The notes beneath the pieces were generated by a model, which was given only the letters and a program-made list of their open reading frames with translations, was not told where the DNA came from and did not search any database. This document shows positions 17,268 to 25,937 of a DNA stretch of 56,921 nucleotides, piece after piece; position 1 is the first letter of the stretch; every line of letters starts with the position of its first letter. This DNA comes from an uncultured Clostridia bacterium (GTDB lineage: Bacteria; Bacillota; Clostridia; Lachnospirales; CAG-274): assembly GCA_944383305.1 (NCBI GenBank), contig CALWOZ010000013.1:1-56921 (forward strand), written 5' to 3'. The position numbers and the translations under genes were made by a program.

Positions 17268-18665
17268 TTATTGATTTTCTATTCTTTCATAAAGTTCATC
17301 TAATAGAGGATCTTTAAGAAAGTTTGAAATAGGAACAATTTCTACATTACCATTTTTTTTCATAACTCTATCTACTAAGTTTTTATGTGTGACAACTATT
17401 TGTGCATTTTCTGGTATATTATCAACAGATGTATTGGTAACACTAATATTTAAATTCAGATTTTTAATTCTTTCTCTAAATCTTGAAGCTCCCATAGCAC
17501 TAGATCCCATACCAGCGTCACAAGCAAATATTATACTAGATATTTTATCTGTAACATTAACATTATTAGTTTCATTTTCACTATTAGAGGCGTTGTCAGT
17601 AGTATTTTTTAAGTTTTTCATTTTTTCTTTACTTTTTTCTAAATCATCATCTTCATTTTTAGAAACTTTGATTATAGGTATAGATATTGCAAGAGAAACT
17701 ATTGTAGCAACTAAAATACCAGCTATTACAGGTAACATACCATTTTTTGGTGCTAATGATAAAATTGCAAATATACTTCCAGGTGAAGGTGCTGCCACAA
17801 GTCCTGCGTCTAATATAGAAAAAGTAAATACACCAGCTACTCCACCAGCTATTGCTGATAAAATGAGTGAAGGCTTCATCAATATGTATGGAAAATATAT
17901 TTCGTGTATACCACCTAAAAATTGAATAATAACTGCCCCTGGTGCTGATTGTTTACTAGAACCTTTCCCAACTAAACAATATGCTAATAATATCCCTAAT
18001 CCAGGACCTGGATTAGATTCTAATAAGAACATAATAGATTTACCCATATTTTCAGCTTGAGAAACTCCAATTGGTGTTAATATACCGTGATTTACTGCAT
18101 TATTTAAAAATAATACTTTTGCTGGTTCTATAAAAATAGAAACTAATGGTAAAATATTTTTTTCAATAATAATCTCAACTCCAGCTTCTACAAATTGTGT
18201 ACAAGTTTGTATAGCTGGACCTATTGCATAAAATCCTATTATAGCAAGTAACATACCTAATATACCAATTGAGAAGTTATTTACTAACATTTCAAATCCA
18301 GTAGGTATTTTACCATCTACTAATTTGTCAAAATATTTTATTAAAAGTCCTCCCAAAGGCCCCATTATCATAGCACCAATTAACATTGGTATATCTGCTC
18401 CAACTATAACACCCATAGTTGCTATGGCTCCCATAACAGAACCACGTTTTCCAGCTATAACTCCACCACCTGTATAACCTATTAATACTGGTAATAAGTA
18501 TTTTAATATTGGATCTACTAATTTTGCTAATTGTTCATTTGGGAACCATCCAGATTCTATAAAAAAGCAAGTTATAAATCCCCACGCTATAAAAGCTCCT
18601 ATGTTTGGCATAACCATACCACTTAAAAATTTCCCAAAGCTTTGAATACTATTTTTAATATTCAT
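17268..18665 (-). CDS. mtlA: Mannitol-specific PTS component EIICB (MtlA)
   Basis: A 465-residue mannitol permease. The membrane IIC domain fills about residues 1-340 and has the conserved GGIHEIYFPYILMKP motif. A charged linker of about 35 residues follows, then a IIB domain with the phosphorylated Cys in IIFACDAGMGSSAMG. No IIA domain is fused, which fits the separate mtlF. AAAGGAGATTAATAAT precedes the ATG. First gene of the operon; its upstream region holds palindromes that may be MtlR sites. Confidence 0.96.
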   Translation of the reverse strand: MNIKNSIQSFGKFLSGMVMPNIGAFIAWGFITCFFIESGWFPNEQLAKLVDPILKYLLPVLIGYTGGGVIAGKRGSVMGAIATMGVIVGADIPMLIGAMIMGPLGGLLIKYFDKLVDGKIPTGFEMLVNNFSIGILGMLLAIIGFYAIGPAIQTCTQFVEAGVEIIIEKNILPLVSIFIEPAKVLFLNNAVNHGILTPIGVSQAENMGKSIMFLLESNPGPGLGILLAYCLVGKGSSKQSAPGAVIIQFLGGIHEIYFPYILMKPSLILSAIAGGVAGVFTFSILDAGLVAAPSPGSIFAILSLAPKNGMLPVIAGILVATIVSLAISIPIIKVSKNEDDDLEKSKEKMKNLKNTTDNASNSENETNNVNVTDKISSIIFACDAGMGSSAMGASRFRERIKNLNLNISVTNTSVDNIPENAQIVVTHKNLVDRVMKKNGNVEIVPISNFLKDPLLDELYERIENQ

Positions 18666-18794
18666 ATTATTAATCTCCTTTCATATTATTATTTATATCA
18701 TACTAAATAAGGTTTATAAAAATTATTATGATATTTATCTAATTAAATTTTAAATTAAATATATAAAAAATTCAATCAAAAATAAACCTAATAT

Positions 18795-18814
18795 TGTCAT
18801 AATACATAATGACA
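18795..18814. promoter_or_regulatory. Candidate operator upstream of mtlA
   Basis: TGTCAT, 8 bases, ATGACA: an interrupted palindrome about 130 bases upstream of mtlA. MtlR sites in related bacteria are interrupted inverted repeats of similar size. There is no direct evidence that MtlR binds here. Confidence 0.3.
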
Positions 18815-18998
18815 TTCTATAAAATATATTATATAAATAGGTTAATGTGTATAAAATATATTAATATTAAAGACTATATATAATCTATTTTAGCACTATT
18901 GTATAAAACTATTATTATCAAACTATAATTTTGTTTTAAATATGTTTTAATATTTTGTATTATAATTTTTATTTATTTTGATACTTCTCACTAAAAAC

Positions 18999-19020
18999 AT
19001 TGCAATTTAAAAATTGCAAT
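18999..19020. promoter_or_regulatory. 22-base palindrome upstream of mtlA
   Basis: Two 10-base arms (ATTGCAATTT / AAATTGCAAT) separated by two bases. It could be a dimeric regulator site or a small hairpin. The rest of the 500-base gap between mtlA and the next gene is AT-rich and shows no coding region. Confidence 0.3.
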
Positions 19021-19099
19021 AGGATTAAACAGTTTATAAATTTTATCTAGAGCTATAACTTAATTTATACAATTAAAAATAATGTACAGTTATATAAAA

Positions 19100-19140
19100 A
19101 AATATATTAAATCTATAAAAATAATAGATTTAATATATTT
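19100..19140 (-). terminator. Terminator after the small secreted-protein gene
   Basis: A perfect 17-bp inverted repeat with a 7-base loop, followed on the minus strand by a U tract, lies about 35 bases beyond the stop codon of the small secreted-protein gene. Confidence 0.75.
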
Positions 19141-19173
19141 TTTTATTTCAAATATGTAAATATAAATAATTTC

Positions 19174-19754
19174 TTATTTAGAAAATGACCCTATTACACT
19201 AAAAGATTTACCCATTGGATTAGAATTAAATCTAAAATAGAAATTATCACTATTTTTAAAATCACCTAAATGTTTGCTAGATATAGTTTCACTTAAAGTT
19301 TCTCCTGCATCTATAGTAAAAGTATAAGTAACTTCTTGAATAAATGTACCTTTGTGAACTAAGTCTACAATAACATCATTAGAACTACCTGCAGTAATTT
19401 CTAAATCTTTACCTACTATATCTGTAAAATATTTGTTTGTAAAAAGTGTAGCTGACTTACTAGAACCATCTATATCATAATCACCAGAACTCCAAGAATG
19501 TTTACTACTAGGAACAGATGTACCTTTAGTTAAATCTTCTTTAAATATAAACTTTTTATAGTTATTTAATTCATTAATAGAAACTTTAGGAATATTATTA
19601 TCTTCATTTACAACACCATTTTCAGACATATAAAATCTAGGACTTGTATTGATATTAGTATTGCTTTCCATAAAAGAATCTCCATAAACTAAAGCTGAAC
19701 TAAATAAAACAGTTGATAGTATAGATGATGTAATTAGTATTTTTTTAATTTCAT
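19174..19754 (-). CDS. Small secreted protein with signal peptide frameshifted at an A7 run
   Basis: I do not recognise the family. The mature part (from about 19671 downward) is 165 residues, beta-rich in appearance, without cysteines. Upstream, ATG at 19754 has a strong AGGAGGG site and begins MKLKK, but seven A then lead to TAC TAA. One extra A would give MKLKKILITSSILSTVLFSS, continuing as a good signal peptide in frame with the mature protein. As written, secretion is lost. An internal ATG at 19671 has GGAG eight bases upstream and could give a cytosolic form. This may be slippage, a mutation or a sequencing error. No neighbour suggests function. Confidence 0.6.
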
Positions 19755-19849
19755 ATTAAACCCTCCTAAAATAAAAAATAGTTATATTTTATATAATGCA
19801 ATAATGTTTTAAAAAAGTCAATATTATATTTTTATTTTAAATCTTATAG

Positions 19850-19974
19850 TTGTCAAGGTATAATATATAGATAACAAAAAATATAAAAAAAGATTTCCCT
19901 TTGTAGTATAGTAAATTTAAAAATAAAACTACAAAGGAGAAATCATATATATGATACTAAAAATAAAGTATCAT
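19850..19974 (+). repeat. Dispersed repeat, copy 1 (possible mobile-element remnant)
   Basis: About 70 bases here (19850-19919) closely match the right end of the window. The copy continues with an inverted repeat, GATTTCCCTTTGTAGT with ACTACAAAGGAGAAATC (one bulged base), then a second one, ATGATACT with AGTATCAT. An ATG inside the second repeat opens a 27-codon frame (MILKIKYHRQRFIKYE...) that soon stops. This resembles the start of an insertion sequence whose transposase has been lost, but I cannot assign a family. It fills most of the gap between the secreted-protein gene and mecA. Confidence 0.55.
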
Positions 19975-20091
19975 CGTCAACGTTTTATTAAATATGAAAT
20001 AGATTACAAAGTTTCAATATTCAATAAGATATAAAATTATTAGTATAAGAGCATTTAAACTTTATTTATAAATTAAATAATTATCTTAAAT

Positions 20092-20739
20092 TTACATATT
20101 AGCTAATATAGATAGTGCATTATCTTTTATAATTATTTCACCGTGTTCATCTAAATAATATTTTGAAATTATGTTAGATATGTGTTTTTCACCATATTCA
20201 GATAAAATAGTTTCTATGTCACTAATAAATGAAATATTATTTTGTAAAGATAGGAAATATCTATCTTGGTATTTATAAAGTACATTTTTCCCATTATAAG
20301 TTTCATATAATCTAGATGATAGGCTAATTATGTCATCTAAATTTTTAAATGAATAAATATATATTTCATCTTCATCATCTATATTTTCATTATGCTCTTT
20401 AAAATCAGCTATTTTTTTAATTTCACTTAGTTTATATTTTCTTTCATCTAGACTTTTAGGTGATAAAGATATTACTTTATCTATTTCAACGTCTTTATTA
20501 ACTTTAGAAACAATAATCATTACTGTATCCATAGTAACGGGCATAGCTTCTATCATAAGTGGAGTATTACTAGCGTCAAATCCACAATCTAACATAGCTT
20601 CTGTCATTATATCTCTAAAGAAAGCTTGAGCCTTTTCTGAGCCTTGAGCAAGTTCAGATAACTTTATTTCTCTTTCTCTTAAATCTTCATTTGTAAGTAA
20701 AAATTTAATTTGATTATCATTAATTTTTTCTATCTTCAT
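20092..20739 (-). CDS. mecA: Adaptor protein MecA
   Basis: A 215-residue adaptor that delivers substrates to the ClpC protease; in Bacillus it controls competence and other processes. The N-terminal MKIEKINDNQIKFLLTNEDL substrate-binding domain and the AFFRDIMTEAML stretch are diagnostic. An acidic linker (about 115-125) leads to the C-terminal ClpC-binding domain, which contains the tyrosine-rich RYFLSL segment. AAGGAAGTGATTTA precedes the ATG. It stands alone between the flagellar block and the secreted-protein gene. Confidence 0.93.
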   Translation of the reverse strand: MKIEKINDNQIKFLLTNEDLREREIKLSELAQGSEKAQAFFRDIMTEAMLDCGFDASNTPLMIEAMPVTMDTVMIIVSKVNKDVEIDKVISLSPKSLDERKYKLSEIKKIADFKEHNENIDDEDEIYIYSFKNLDDIISLSSRLYETYNGKNVLYKYQDRYFLSLQNNISFISDIETILSEYGEKHISNIISKYYLDEHGEIIIKDNALSILANM

Positions 20740-20879
20740 TAAATCACTTCCTTAATTTTAACAGTCATATAAATACAAATTAGTTTAATAAATATATGTG
20801 TATAGTATACATAATATTTATTATATTGTAAAGAGGTATAATATGTCTTAATAATCTTTACTATTATTAGATATAAAAT

Positions 20880-21173
20880 CTAATTGGTAGACAATTCAAA
20901 AGAATTTTCTGTTGTTATCTCCATTGGTTTAGAGGTTATTATCTCCATTGAATTAGTCGTAGTTTCTGTTATATTTAATAAAGTTGTAGATTCTGTTGTA
21001 GCATCAATACCTTCATTATCAATATCTTGATTATCAATATCTTCATTAGAGCTACTTTCAGTTTCAACATTTATATTATTAGGTATGGACATATTATGAG
21101 AAAAAAGACCAATAATTGATGCTATTACTAATCCCATTCCTAAGCCAATTAAAAAAATATATTTTTCTTTCAT
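20880..21173 (-). CDS. Small single-pass membrane protein with acidic, Thr-rich tail
   Basis: An unrecognised 97-residue protein. One hydrophobic segment (about 6-24, with GLGMGLVIASIIGLF) is followed by a tail rich in Asp/Glu, then Thr-rich (ESTTLLNITETTTNS). Start overlaps the end of the DUF6115-type gene in an ATGA, so it is translationally coupled to it and is the last gene of the flagellar block. The tail probably lies outside the membrane. Function unknown; a role in motility is suggested only by position. Confidence 0.6.
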   Translation of the reverse strand: MKEKYIFLIGLGMGLVIASIIGLFSHNMSIPNNINVETESSSNEDIDNQDIDNEGIDATTESTTLLNITETTTNSMEIITSKPMEITTENSFELSTN

Positions 21174-21658
21174 AGGCTATCCTTTCCAATGTTTATTATT
21201 AACTCTACTTCCCCTTGCCCCATATTTAATGTTTTAGCTATATCTGATATAGACATATTTTGGTCTAAAAGTTCTTTTATTTTATGTGCCATAGGGTGTG
21301 AATTAACATAATTTGTATTTTTAATATTTTTTTCATAGTTATTATCTACTAATATATTTTCGTCTATTTTTATGTCAACTTTATTAGATGTAGACTTTTT
21401 ATTTTCTATTGTTTCATACAAAAATAATAACTGTTTTTGTTTTTCATCAAATCTTTTAAATATTTGTTCAGACAATAAATTTAAGTCATCTATGGCTAAA
21501 TCAGCTTGATCTATTGTTTCTTTTATTTGTTTAATAGATTTATCTATATTTGATATAGGTACAGCATTGTTATAGTTGTTAATTTTTATAATAGATATAA
21601 TTATAATAATAAATCCTATAATCATTATAATTATAAAAATCCAATTAAATATATCCAT
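21170..21658 (-). CDS. DUF6115/SwrB-like membrane-anchored protein
   Basis: A 162-residue protein with one N-terminal membrane helix (about 4-25, Ile-rich), a predicted coiled coil (about 40-85) and a C-terminal helix-turn-helix-like segment, HKIKELLDQNMSISDIAKTLNMGQGEVELII. The arrangement matches the DUF6115 family and resembles Bacillus SwrB, which lies just after sigD at the end of the fla/che operon and promotes assembly of the export apparatus. Here too it lies shortly after the sigma gene. Equivalence to SwrB is inferred from architecture and position. Confidence 0.65.
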   Translation of the reverse strand: MDIFNWIFIIIMIIGFIIIIISIIKINNYNNAVPISNIDKSIKQIKETIDQADLAIDDLNLLSEQIFKRFDEKQKQLLFLYETIENKKSTSNKVDIKIDENILVDNNYEKNIKNTNYVNSHPMAHKIKELLDQNMSISDIAKTLNMGQGEVELIINIGKDSL

Positions 21659-21670
21659 AAAACATTACCT

Positions 21671-21976
21671 CTATATACTTATATCTAAAAAACTAAGTTT
21701 ATCTTTATTATTCATTTTTTCTTTTTCGCCTTCTTTATTTTTTTGCTTTTTATTTTGGCTATATGGTCCACTATTTCCTTTCCCATCTTTATTTACATTT
21801 TGTTGTTCAGATTTATTAGATTCTATAGTTTTTTTATTTTCTGTTTCTACATTTTTTTTAAGATGTTCAGAAAATAATAAATTTTGGTCCATATTTTTTT
21901 GATTATTATCTTCTGCTCTATTTATATTTGAAGATTTATTTATAAACATTTGCACATCTACTGGTCTTATATCCAT
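21671..21976 (-). CDS. Small hydrophilic protein of flagellar operon
   Basis: A 101-residue protein without a membrane segment. It begins MDIRPVDVQMFINKS, a short motif I associate with small conserved proteins at this position in clostridial flagellar operons. The rest is highly charged and Asn/Lys/Glu-rich (disordered), ending NNKDKLSFLDISI. AAGGAGTG precedes the ATG. It lies 11 bases after the DUF342 gene. Function unknown. Confidence 0.55.
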   Translation of the reverse strand: MDIRPVDVQMFINKSSNINRAEDNNQKNMDQNLLFSEHLKKNVETENKKTIESNKSEQQNVNKDGKGNSGPYSQNKKQKNKEGEKEKMNNKDKLSFLDISI

Positions 21977-21987
21977 ATAAACACTCC

Positions 21988-23565
21988 TTATAACTTAAAA
22001 ACTTTTATTTTACCATCTACATTTTTTATTATACAACTATCTATATCCTCTTTTAAAAAAATAATAGCATTATTTGCCACAATTTTAGTACCACCATATA
22101 TTTTATGATTAATTTGTATTTTAGCTAATTTTTTAGTAAATAATGGTATAAGCCTTTGTATGTCTTTTTTATATACAACTATTTTCTTTTTTATTTCTAA
22201 TCTTTCTTTAACTGCTTTTTCAAAAAGTATTCGCTTATCTTCGGATAAATAGTTTATGTCTATCTTTGATAATTTTTCTACTATTTTGTCTAATGTACTA
22301 TACCTTTCTGTCATAATATCTACTGATTTTATAAGTTCTTCATATTTATTTAAAACTTTATAATTTATACCAGCTGTGATTTCTGTATTATTAGACATAG
22401 AAGACCCTATATCTTTAGCTAACAAGTCTCCACCTATAATAGATTTACCTCCAAGTATTAAACCTCTTTTGCCTAAAACGGTTAAATCACCATTACAAAA
22501 AATATTACAATGCATAATGGAGTTTGCATTAATGTCTTTTTCTGCAATAAGTGTAGCATTCTCTACAAAGTTTAATGTAATATTTTTAGAAGAAACAATC
22601 TTTGCCTTACCAGCCCCTTGGACCCCTTGTGCAATAAATATGTTTCCCTCAGCTATAATAGTTGCTCCCTCTACCCAGCCATATATATTTACATTTCCTT
22701 CAGCGTTAATAGTAAATCCATTTAAAACATTACCTCTTACGATAACATTTCCTACAAAGTCTATATTACCTGTACTATTATCAATGTCCGACTTTATCTC
22801 TAATATTGGTAATATGTCTATTAACTTATCTCTATAAAATACACAACCATTTATACTAGATATTAATCTTTTGCCATCTGATGATATTTCTGTATTTTTA
22901 CCTTTAGGTAAGGCTGGTGGTTGTTTTGGTTCTTCACTTAATACTATATCTCCAAATATATCCTTTCCATTTTTACCTTTTACAGGAGCTATTTGTGTAA
23001 CTAATATAGTACCCTTTTTTACAGTTTCAAATAAATTTAATGTTTTATAGTCTACACTCCCATCTTCTAGTATTTTAGGCTTTATCTTTTTTTCATTAAT
23101 ATCTACAAAGTATCCTAAAAATCCATCTTTACTTTTTTCTGGTGGTATACCTTGTGCAATAATATACGTTTTTGTATAGTCTCTTGTTTCCAAAAATTCA
23201 TCTATAATAGATAAATCTAATCCAAATTTTATTTGTAATGATAATATTTTATCTAAGACTTCTATTTTTTTTAATTTTTTACCATTTTTTTTAGGTGGAT
23301 AAAAAATAATTTCTGCTAATACTTTATCATCTGATATAATTATTTCAAATGATTCATTTATATTAATAACATTTTTATCTCTAGTTAGTAAAATATATTC
23401 TTCTTTATTGTTAATTGCATTTTCTATTTCTAAATAATTAACATTTTTTATTTCATATTTATCAATTATAGTTATTATATCCTTTCTAGGATTTGCTTTA
23501 TTATAATCTACTAAAAAATATACTCCATCATTTTTTAGTTCTATTCTGTTTAAAATATCTTGCAT
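21988..23565 (-). CDS. DUF342 / flagellar assembly protein A family
   Basis: A 525-residue DUF342 (FapA) protein. The N-terminal half is an alpha/beta region. The centre (about 160-360) is a repeat-rich beta-helix with VGNVIVRGNVLNGFTINAEGNVNIYG and IIAEGNIFIAQGVQG, and the C-terminus has a coiled-coil segment (about 390-460). A TTG lies 12 bases upstream, but GGAG precedes the ATG at the position chosen. The family often accompanies flagellar or chemotaxis genes; its role is not settled. Confidence 0.85.
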   Translation of the reverse strand: MQDILNRIELKNDGVYFLVDYNKANPRKDIITIIDKYEIKNVNYLEIENAINNKEEYILLTRDKNVININESFEIIISDDKVLAEIIFYPPKKNGKKLKKIEVLDKILSLQIKFGLDLSIIDEFLETRDYTKTYIIAQGIPPEKSKDGFLGYFVDINEKKIKPKILEDGSVDYKTLNLFETVKKGTILVTQIAPVKGKNGKDIFGDIVLSEEPKQPPALPKGKNTEISSDGKRLISSINGCVFYRDKLIDILPILEIKSDIDNSTGNIDFVGNVIVRGNVLNGFTINAEGNVNIYGWVEGATIIAEGNIFIAQGVQGAGKAKIVSSKNITLNFVENATLIAEKDINANSIMHCNIFCNGDLTVLGKRGLILGGKSIIGGDLLAKDIGSSMSNNTEITAGINYKVLNKYEELIKSVDIMTERYSTLDKIVEKLSKIDINYLSEDKRILFEKAVKERLEIKKKIVVYKKDIQRLIPLFTKKLAKIQINHKIYGGTKIVANNAIIFLKEDIDSCIIKNVDGKIKVFKL

Positions 23566-23601
23566 AAAGAGCTCCAACCCTTCTCAATATGATTTTAAAT
23601 G

Positions 23602-24369
23602 CTATAAGTATAGTATATTATAATGTTTTCCTAGTTTATTTTTTAATATTTTGATACAATTAGAATGTATTTGAGAAACTCTAGATTCTGATACTCCTAA
23701 TATTTTACTAATTTCTTTAAGTGTTAATTCTTCATAATAATATAGTGTAATAACTTGTTTTTGTTTTTCTGTAAGACTATTTATAGCTTCAATTAAAATT
23801 TGTTTATCTTCTTTTTGTTGTAATACTCGCTCTGGTAAATATTTTTCACTTTCTACTAAACTATCTACGGGTTTTTCGTGGCTTTGTTCTAAATATCCAT
23901 CTAATGATATTAAGTTATATAATGAATAATTTTTTAAATATTCTTTTACTTGTTCTATGGATATGTTTAATATTTTTGATAATTCTTCTTCTGTTGGACT
24001 TTTTCCATATTCTGTTTCAAACTTTTCTATTGCTTCTTCTATTAGTTTATTTTTTTGTCTTAAAGAACGTGGTATCCAGTCTATTTTTCTAATATTATCT
24101 ATTATTTCACCTCTTATTCTAAGAGATGCGTATGTTTCAAATTTATATCCTTTTTTATAATCGAACTTTTCTATTGCATCAATAAGTCCAAATATACCAT
24201 AACCTATCAAGTCTTCATATTCTATTTGGGAATTAGTGTATATATTCATTCTTCCTGCGACAATTTTAACTAAACCTGCATATTTATTTATTATTTTTTC
24301 CTTTATACACGGATTTTTAGTTTTTTCATATTCTTCCCATAATTTGTTATCTTCCAAAACATTCACCAC
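23602..24369 (-). CDS. fliA: Flagellar sigma-28 factor FliA/SigD
   Basis: A 255-residue FliA/WhiG sigma factor for late flagellar genes. Region 2 includes YEDLIGYGIFGLIDAIEKFDYKKGYKFETYA, followed by RIRGEIIDNIRKIDWIPRSLRQK. Region 4 holds LTLKEISKILGVSESRVSQIHSNCI. FlgM encoded at 13 kb should be its antagonist. The start is uncertain: GTG, GTG and TTG codons all occur in the first five positions, with only a weak GGTG ribosome site, so the N-terminus could be up to four residues shorter. Confidence 0.95.
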   Translation of the reverse strand: MVNVLEDNKLWEEYEKTKNPCIKEKIINKYAGLVKIVAGRMNIYTNSQIEYEDLIGYGIFGLIDAIEKFDYKKGYKFETYASLRIRGEIIDNIRKIDWIPRSLRQKNKLIEEAIEKFETEYGKSPTEEELSKILNISIEQVKEYLKNYSLYNLISLDGYLEQSHEKPVDSLVESEKYLPERVLQQKEDKQILIEAINSLTEKQKQVITLYYYEELTLKEISKILGVSESRVSQIHSNCIKILKNKLGKHYNILYL

Positions 24370-24470
24370 TCTTTTGTATAATAAGACTTACTTATTAATT
24401 ATTTTAATATGTTGCTTTTCTAAAATAACAAAACTAATATAATACTTTAAATTATAAAAATAATGTACTA

Positions 24471-24779
24471 TTAAATATTATTGGTTTTATTATCTATATC
24501 CATATATTCATCTGTTTCTATATTTTCATCGTTTTCATTATTTTCATTTATATTTTCTACTTCACTCTCTATACTTTCATTCTCTAAAGTTTCTTCTTCA
24601 ATTTTTTCTACTTGATTTTTTAAAAATATTTCAATAAATCCACCTAAAAAATAAAATACAATTATTGTTATAATAATTGTATAACAAGTTTTTAAAAAGT
24701 TATCATTATAAAAATACGCATATAATGTAACAATTAAGGTTGCAATTATTGTAATTTTTATTCTAAGCTTTTCCAACAT
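24471..24779 (-). CDS. Small membrane protein with acidic tail
   Basis: A roughly 102-residue protein not assigned to a family. Two hydrophobic segments (about 8-25 and 32-53) are followed by a very acidic, Asn/Glu-rich tail. An upstream in-frame start would overlap cheD, but GGGTGG lies five bases before the ATG chosen here (MLEKLRIK). It lies between cheD and fliA in the operon. Its form, a membrane anchor with a long acidic tail, is like the last small gene of the block. Confidence 0.6.
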   Translation of the reverse strand: MLEKLRIKITIIATLIVTLYAYFYNDNFLKTCYTIIITIIVFYFLGGFIEIFLKNQVEKIEEETLENESIESEVENINENNENDENIETDEYMDIDNKTNNI

Positions 24780-24792
24780 AAATACCACCCTT

Positions 24793-25284
24793 TTATATAG
24801 TATATGTTCCATGTTCAATAGTTTTTATTACAAATTTACCATCTTCTGCATATAATTCTACAGTTCTCCCAAATGTCTTACCTACGTCTTTAGATAGTAT
24901 TTTTATCCCAAGTCTTTTTAACATATGTTCTGCTGCTTCTACGTTTCTATCACCTATTCTCATATTTTGTTGTGTAGATCCAAAAGCAAACATTTGAGCT
25001 CCACCAGCTAACTTTGCTACAATTCTACTTTGTTGAGCTCCATATGATATCATATCTTTAGTAAGCTTTATAGTAGCTAAATCTACAAATTTTGCTATAT
25101 TAGAGTTATTTTTAATTTCTTTACTATCTGGTAACATAGAATGTGCTAATCCTGCAACTTTTGCTACTGGGTCATATAACGCTATTCCTACACAAGACCC
25201 TAATCCTAAAGTTATCAAAACTCCATTATTTTTAGCAACATTCATATCTGCCATACCAACTATTAAAGAACCAGAACTTATCAT
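24793..25284 (-). CDS. cheD: Chemoreceptor glutamine deamidase CheD
   Basis: A 163-residue CheD, which deamidates glutamines on chemoreceptors and, with CheC-type partners, tunes adaptation. The catalytic Cys31 lies in LGLGSCVGIALYDP and His48 in GLAHSMLP. A TTG two codons upstream is too close to the GGGGAAG site, so the ATG is taken as start. It is the only adaptation gene present; cheA, cheW, cheB and cheR must be elsewhere. FliY upstream contains CheC-like motifs and may be its functional partner. Confidence 0.95.
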   Translation of the reverse strand: MISSGSLIVGMADMNVAKNNGVLITLGLGSCVGIALYDPVAKVAGLAHSMLPDSKEIKNNSNIAKFVDLATIKLTKDMISYGAQQSRIVAKLAGGAQMFAFGSTQQNMRIGDRNVEAAEHMLKRLGIKILSKDVGKTFGRTVELYAEDGKFVIKTIEHGTYTI

Positions 25285-25313
25285 AATCAACTTCCCCTAT
25301 CTTAGAGTAAACT

Positions 25314-25913
25314 TCAAGTAATTATTTTTAATTTTTCAAAATAATTTTTTAATAAATACTCATTTTCTATATTATCAAATTTTATTCTATATTGATTTTT
25401 ATAATTAGCTTTAGGATAACTTTGTATTTGTATTATCTTGCCATTAGCTAAAAAATAGTCATAATCTAAAAATATTTTTATTTTTAAATTAGAGTTTTTA
25501 TCTATTTCTAAATTGGATAAAAACCTAATACCACCTAGACTAATATCTTTAATTATAACATTTATTTGTTCTTCTTTATTTTCATCTAATAAATGTATCT
25601 TATATGGCAAATTACAAAAATATCTTTCATATTTTCTCTTTTGATTTTCTTCTTTAAATGATTTTAATATGTCTAAAATATAAAATTTTCTTCTATTAGT
25701 TATCTTATGACTATTTATATATACTAAAGCATTTATAATTTTATCTTTGCTATTTATAATTATATTGTACTTATTCCCTTCATATAATGAGGCTTGCTCT
25801 TTATAAGTATATGGTGATTGTATTAAAATTTTACTTTCTGATATAATATCTTCTATAAAAGATATAGCTATAATATCATTATATAATATACTTATTTTAT
25901 TTCCTATCTCCAA
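25314..25913 (-). CDS. PilZ-domain flagellar brake protein (YcgR/YpfA type)
   Basis: A 199-residue protein with an N-terminal YcgR-like domain (about 1-90) and a C-terminal PilZ domain. The c-di-GMP motifs are present: an Arg-rich KRKYERYF at the domain start and DISLGGIRF. This family binds the flagellar motor when c-di-GMP is high and slows rotation. The start codon is TTG, preceded by GAGGTG at good distance. It sits between flhG and cheD, a usual place in Firmicutes. Confidence 0.88.
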   Translation of the reverse strand: MEIGNKISILYNDIIAISFIEDIISESKILIQSPYTYKEQASLYEGNKYNIIINSKDKIINALVYINSHKITNRRKFYILDILKSFKEENQKRKYERYFCNLPYKIHLLDENKEEQINVIIKDISLGGIRFLSNLEIDKNSNLKIKIFLDYDYFLANGKIIQIQSYPKANYKNQYRIKFDNIENEYLLKNYFEKLKIIT

Positions 25914-25937
25914 TATTTCACCTCATCTATATAAATA

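Noticed and set aside
17389-17925. Open frame of 178 codons on the plus strand
   Set aside because: Antisense to mtlA with no start signal or known family.
22376-22837. Open frame of 153 codons on the plus strand
   Set aside because: Antisense to the DUF342 beta-helix region; the repeats of that region explain the lack of stops.
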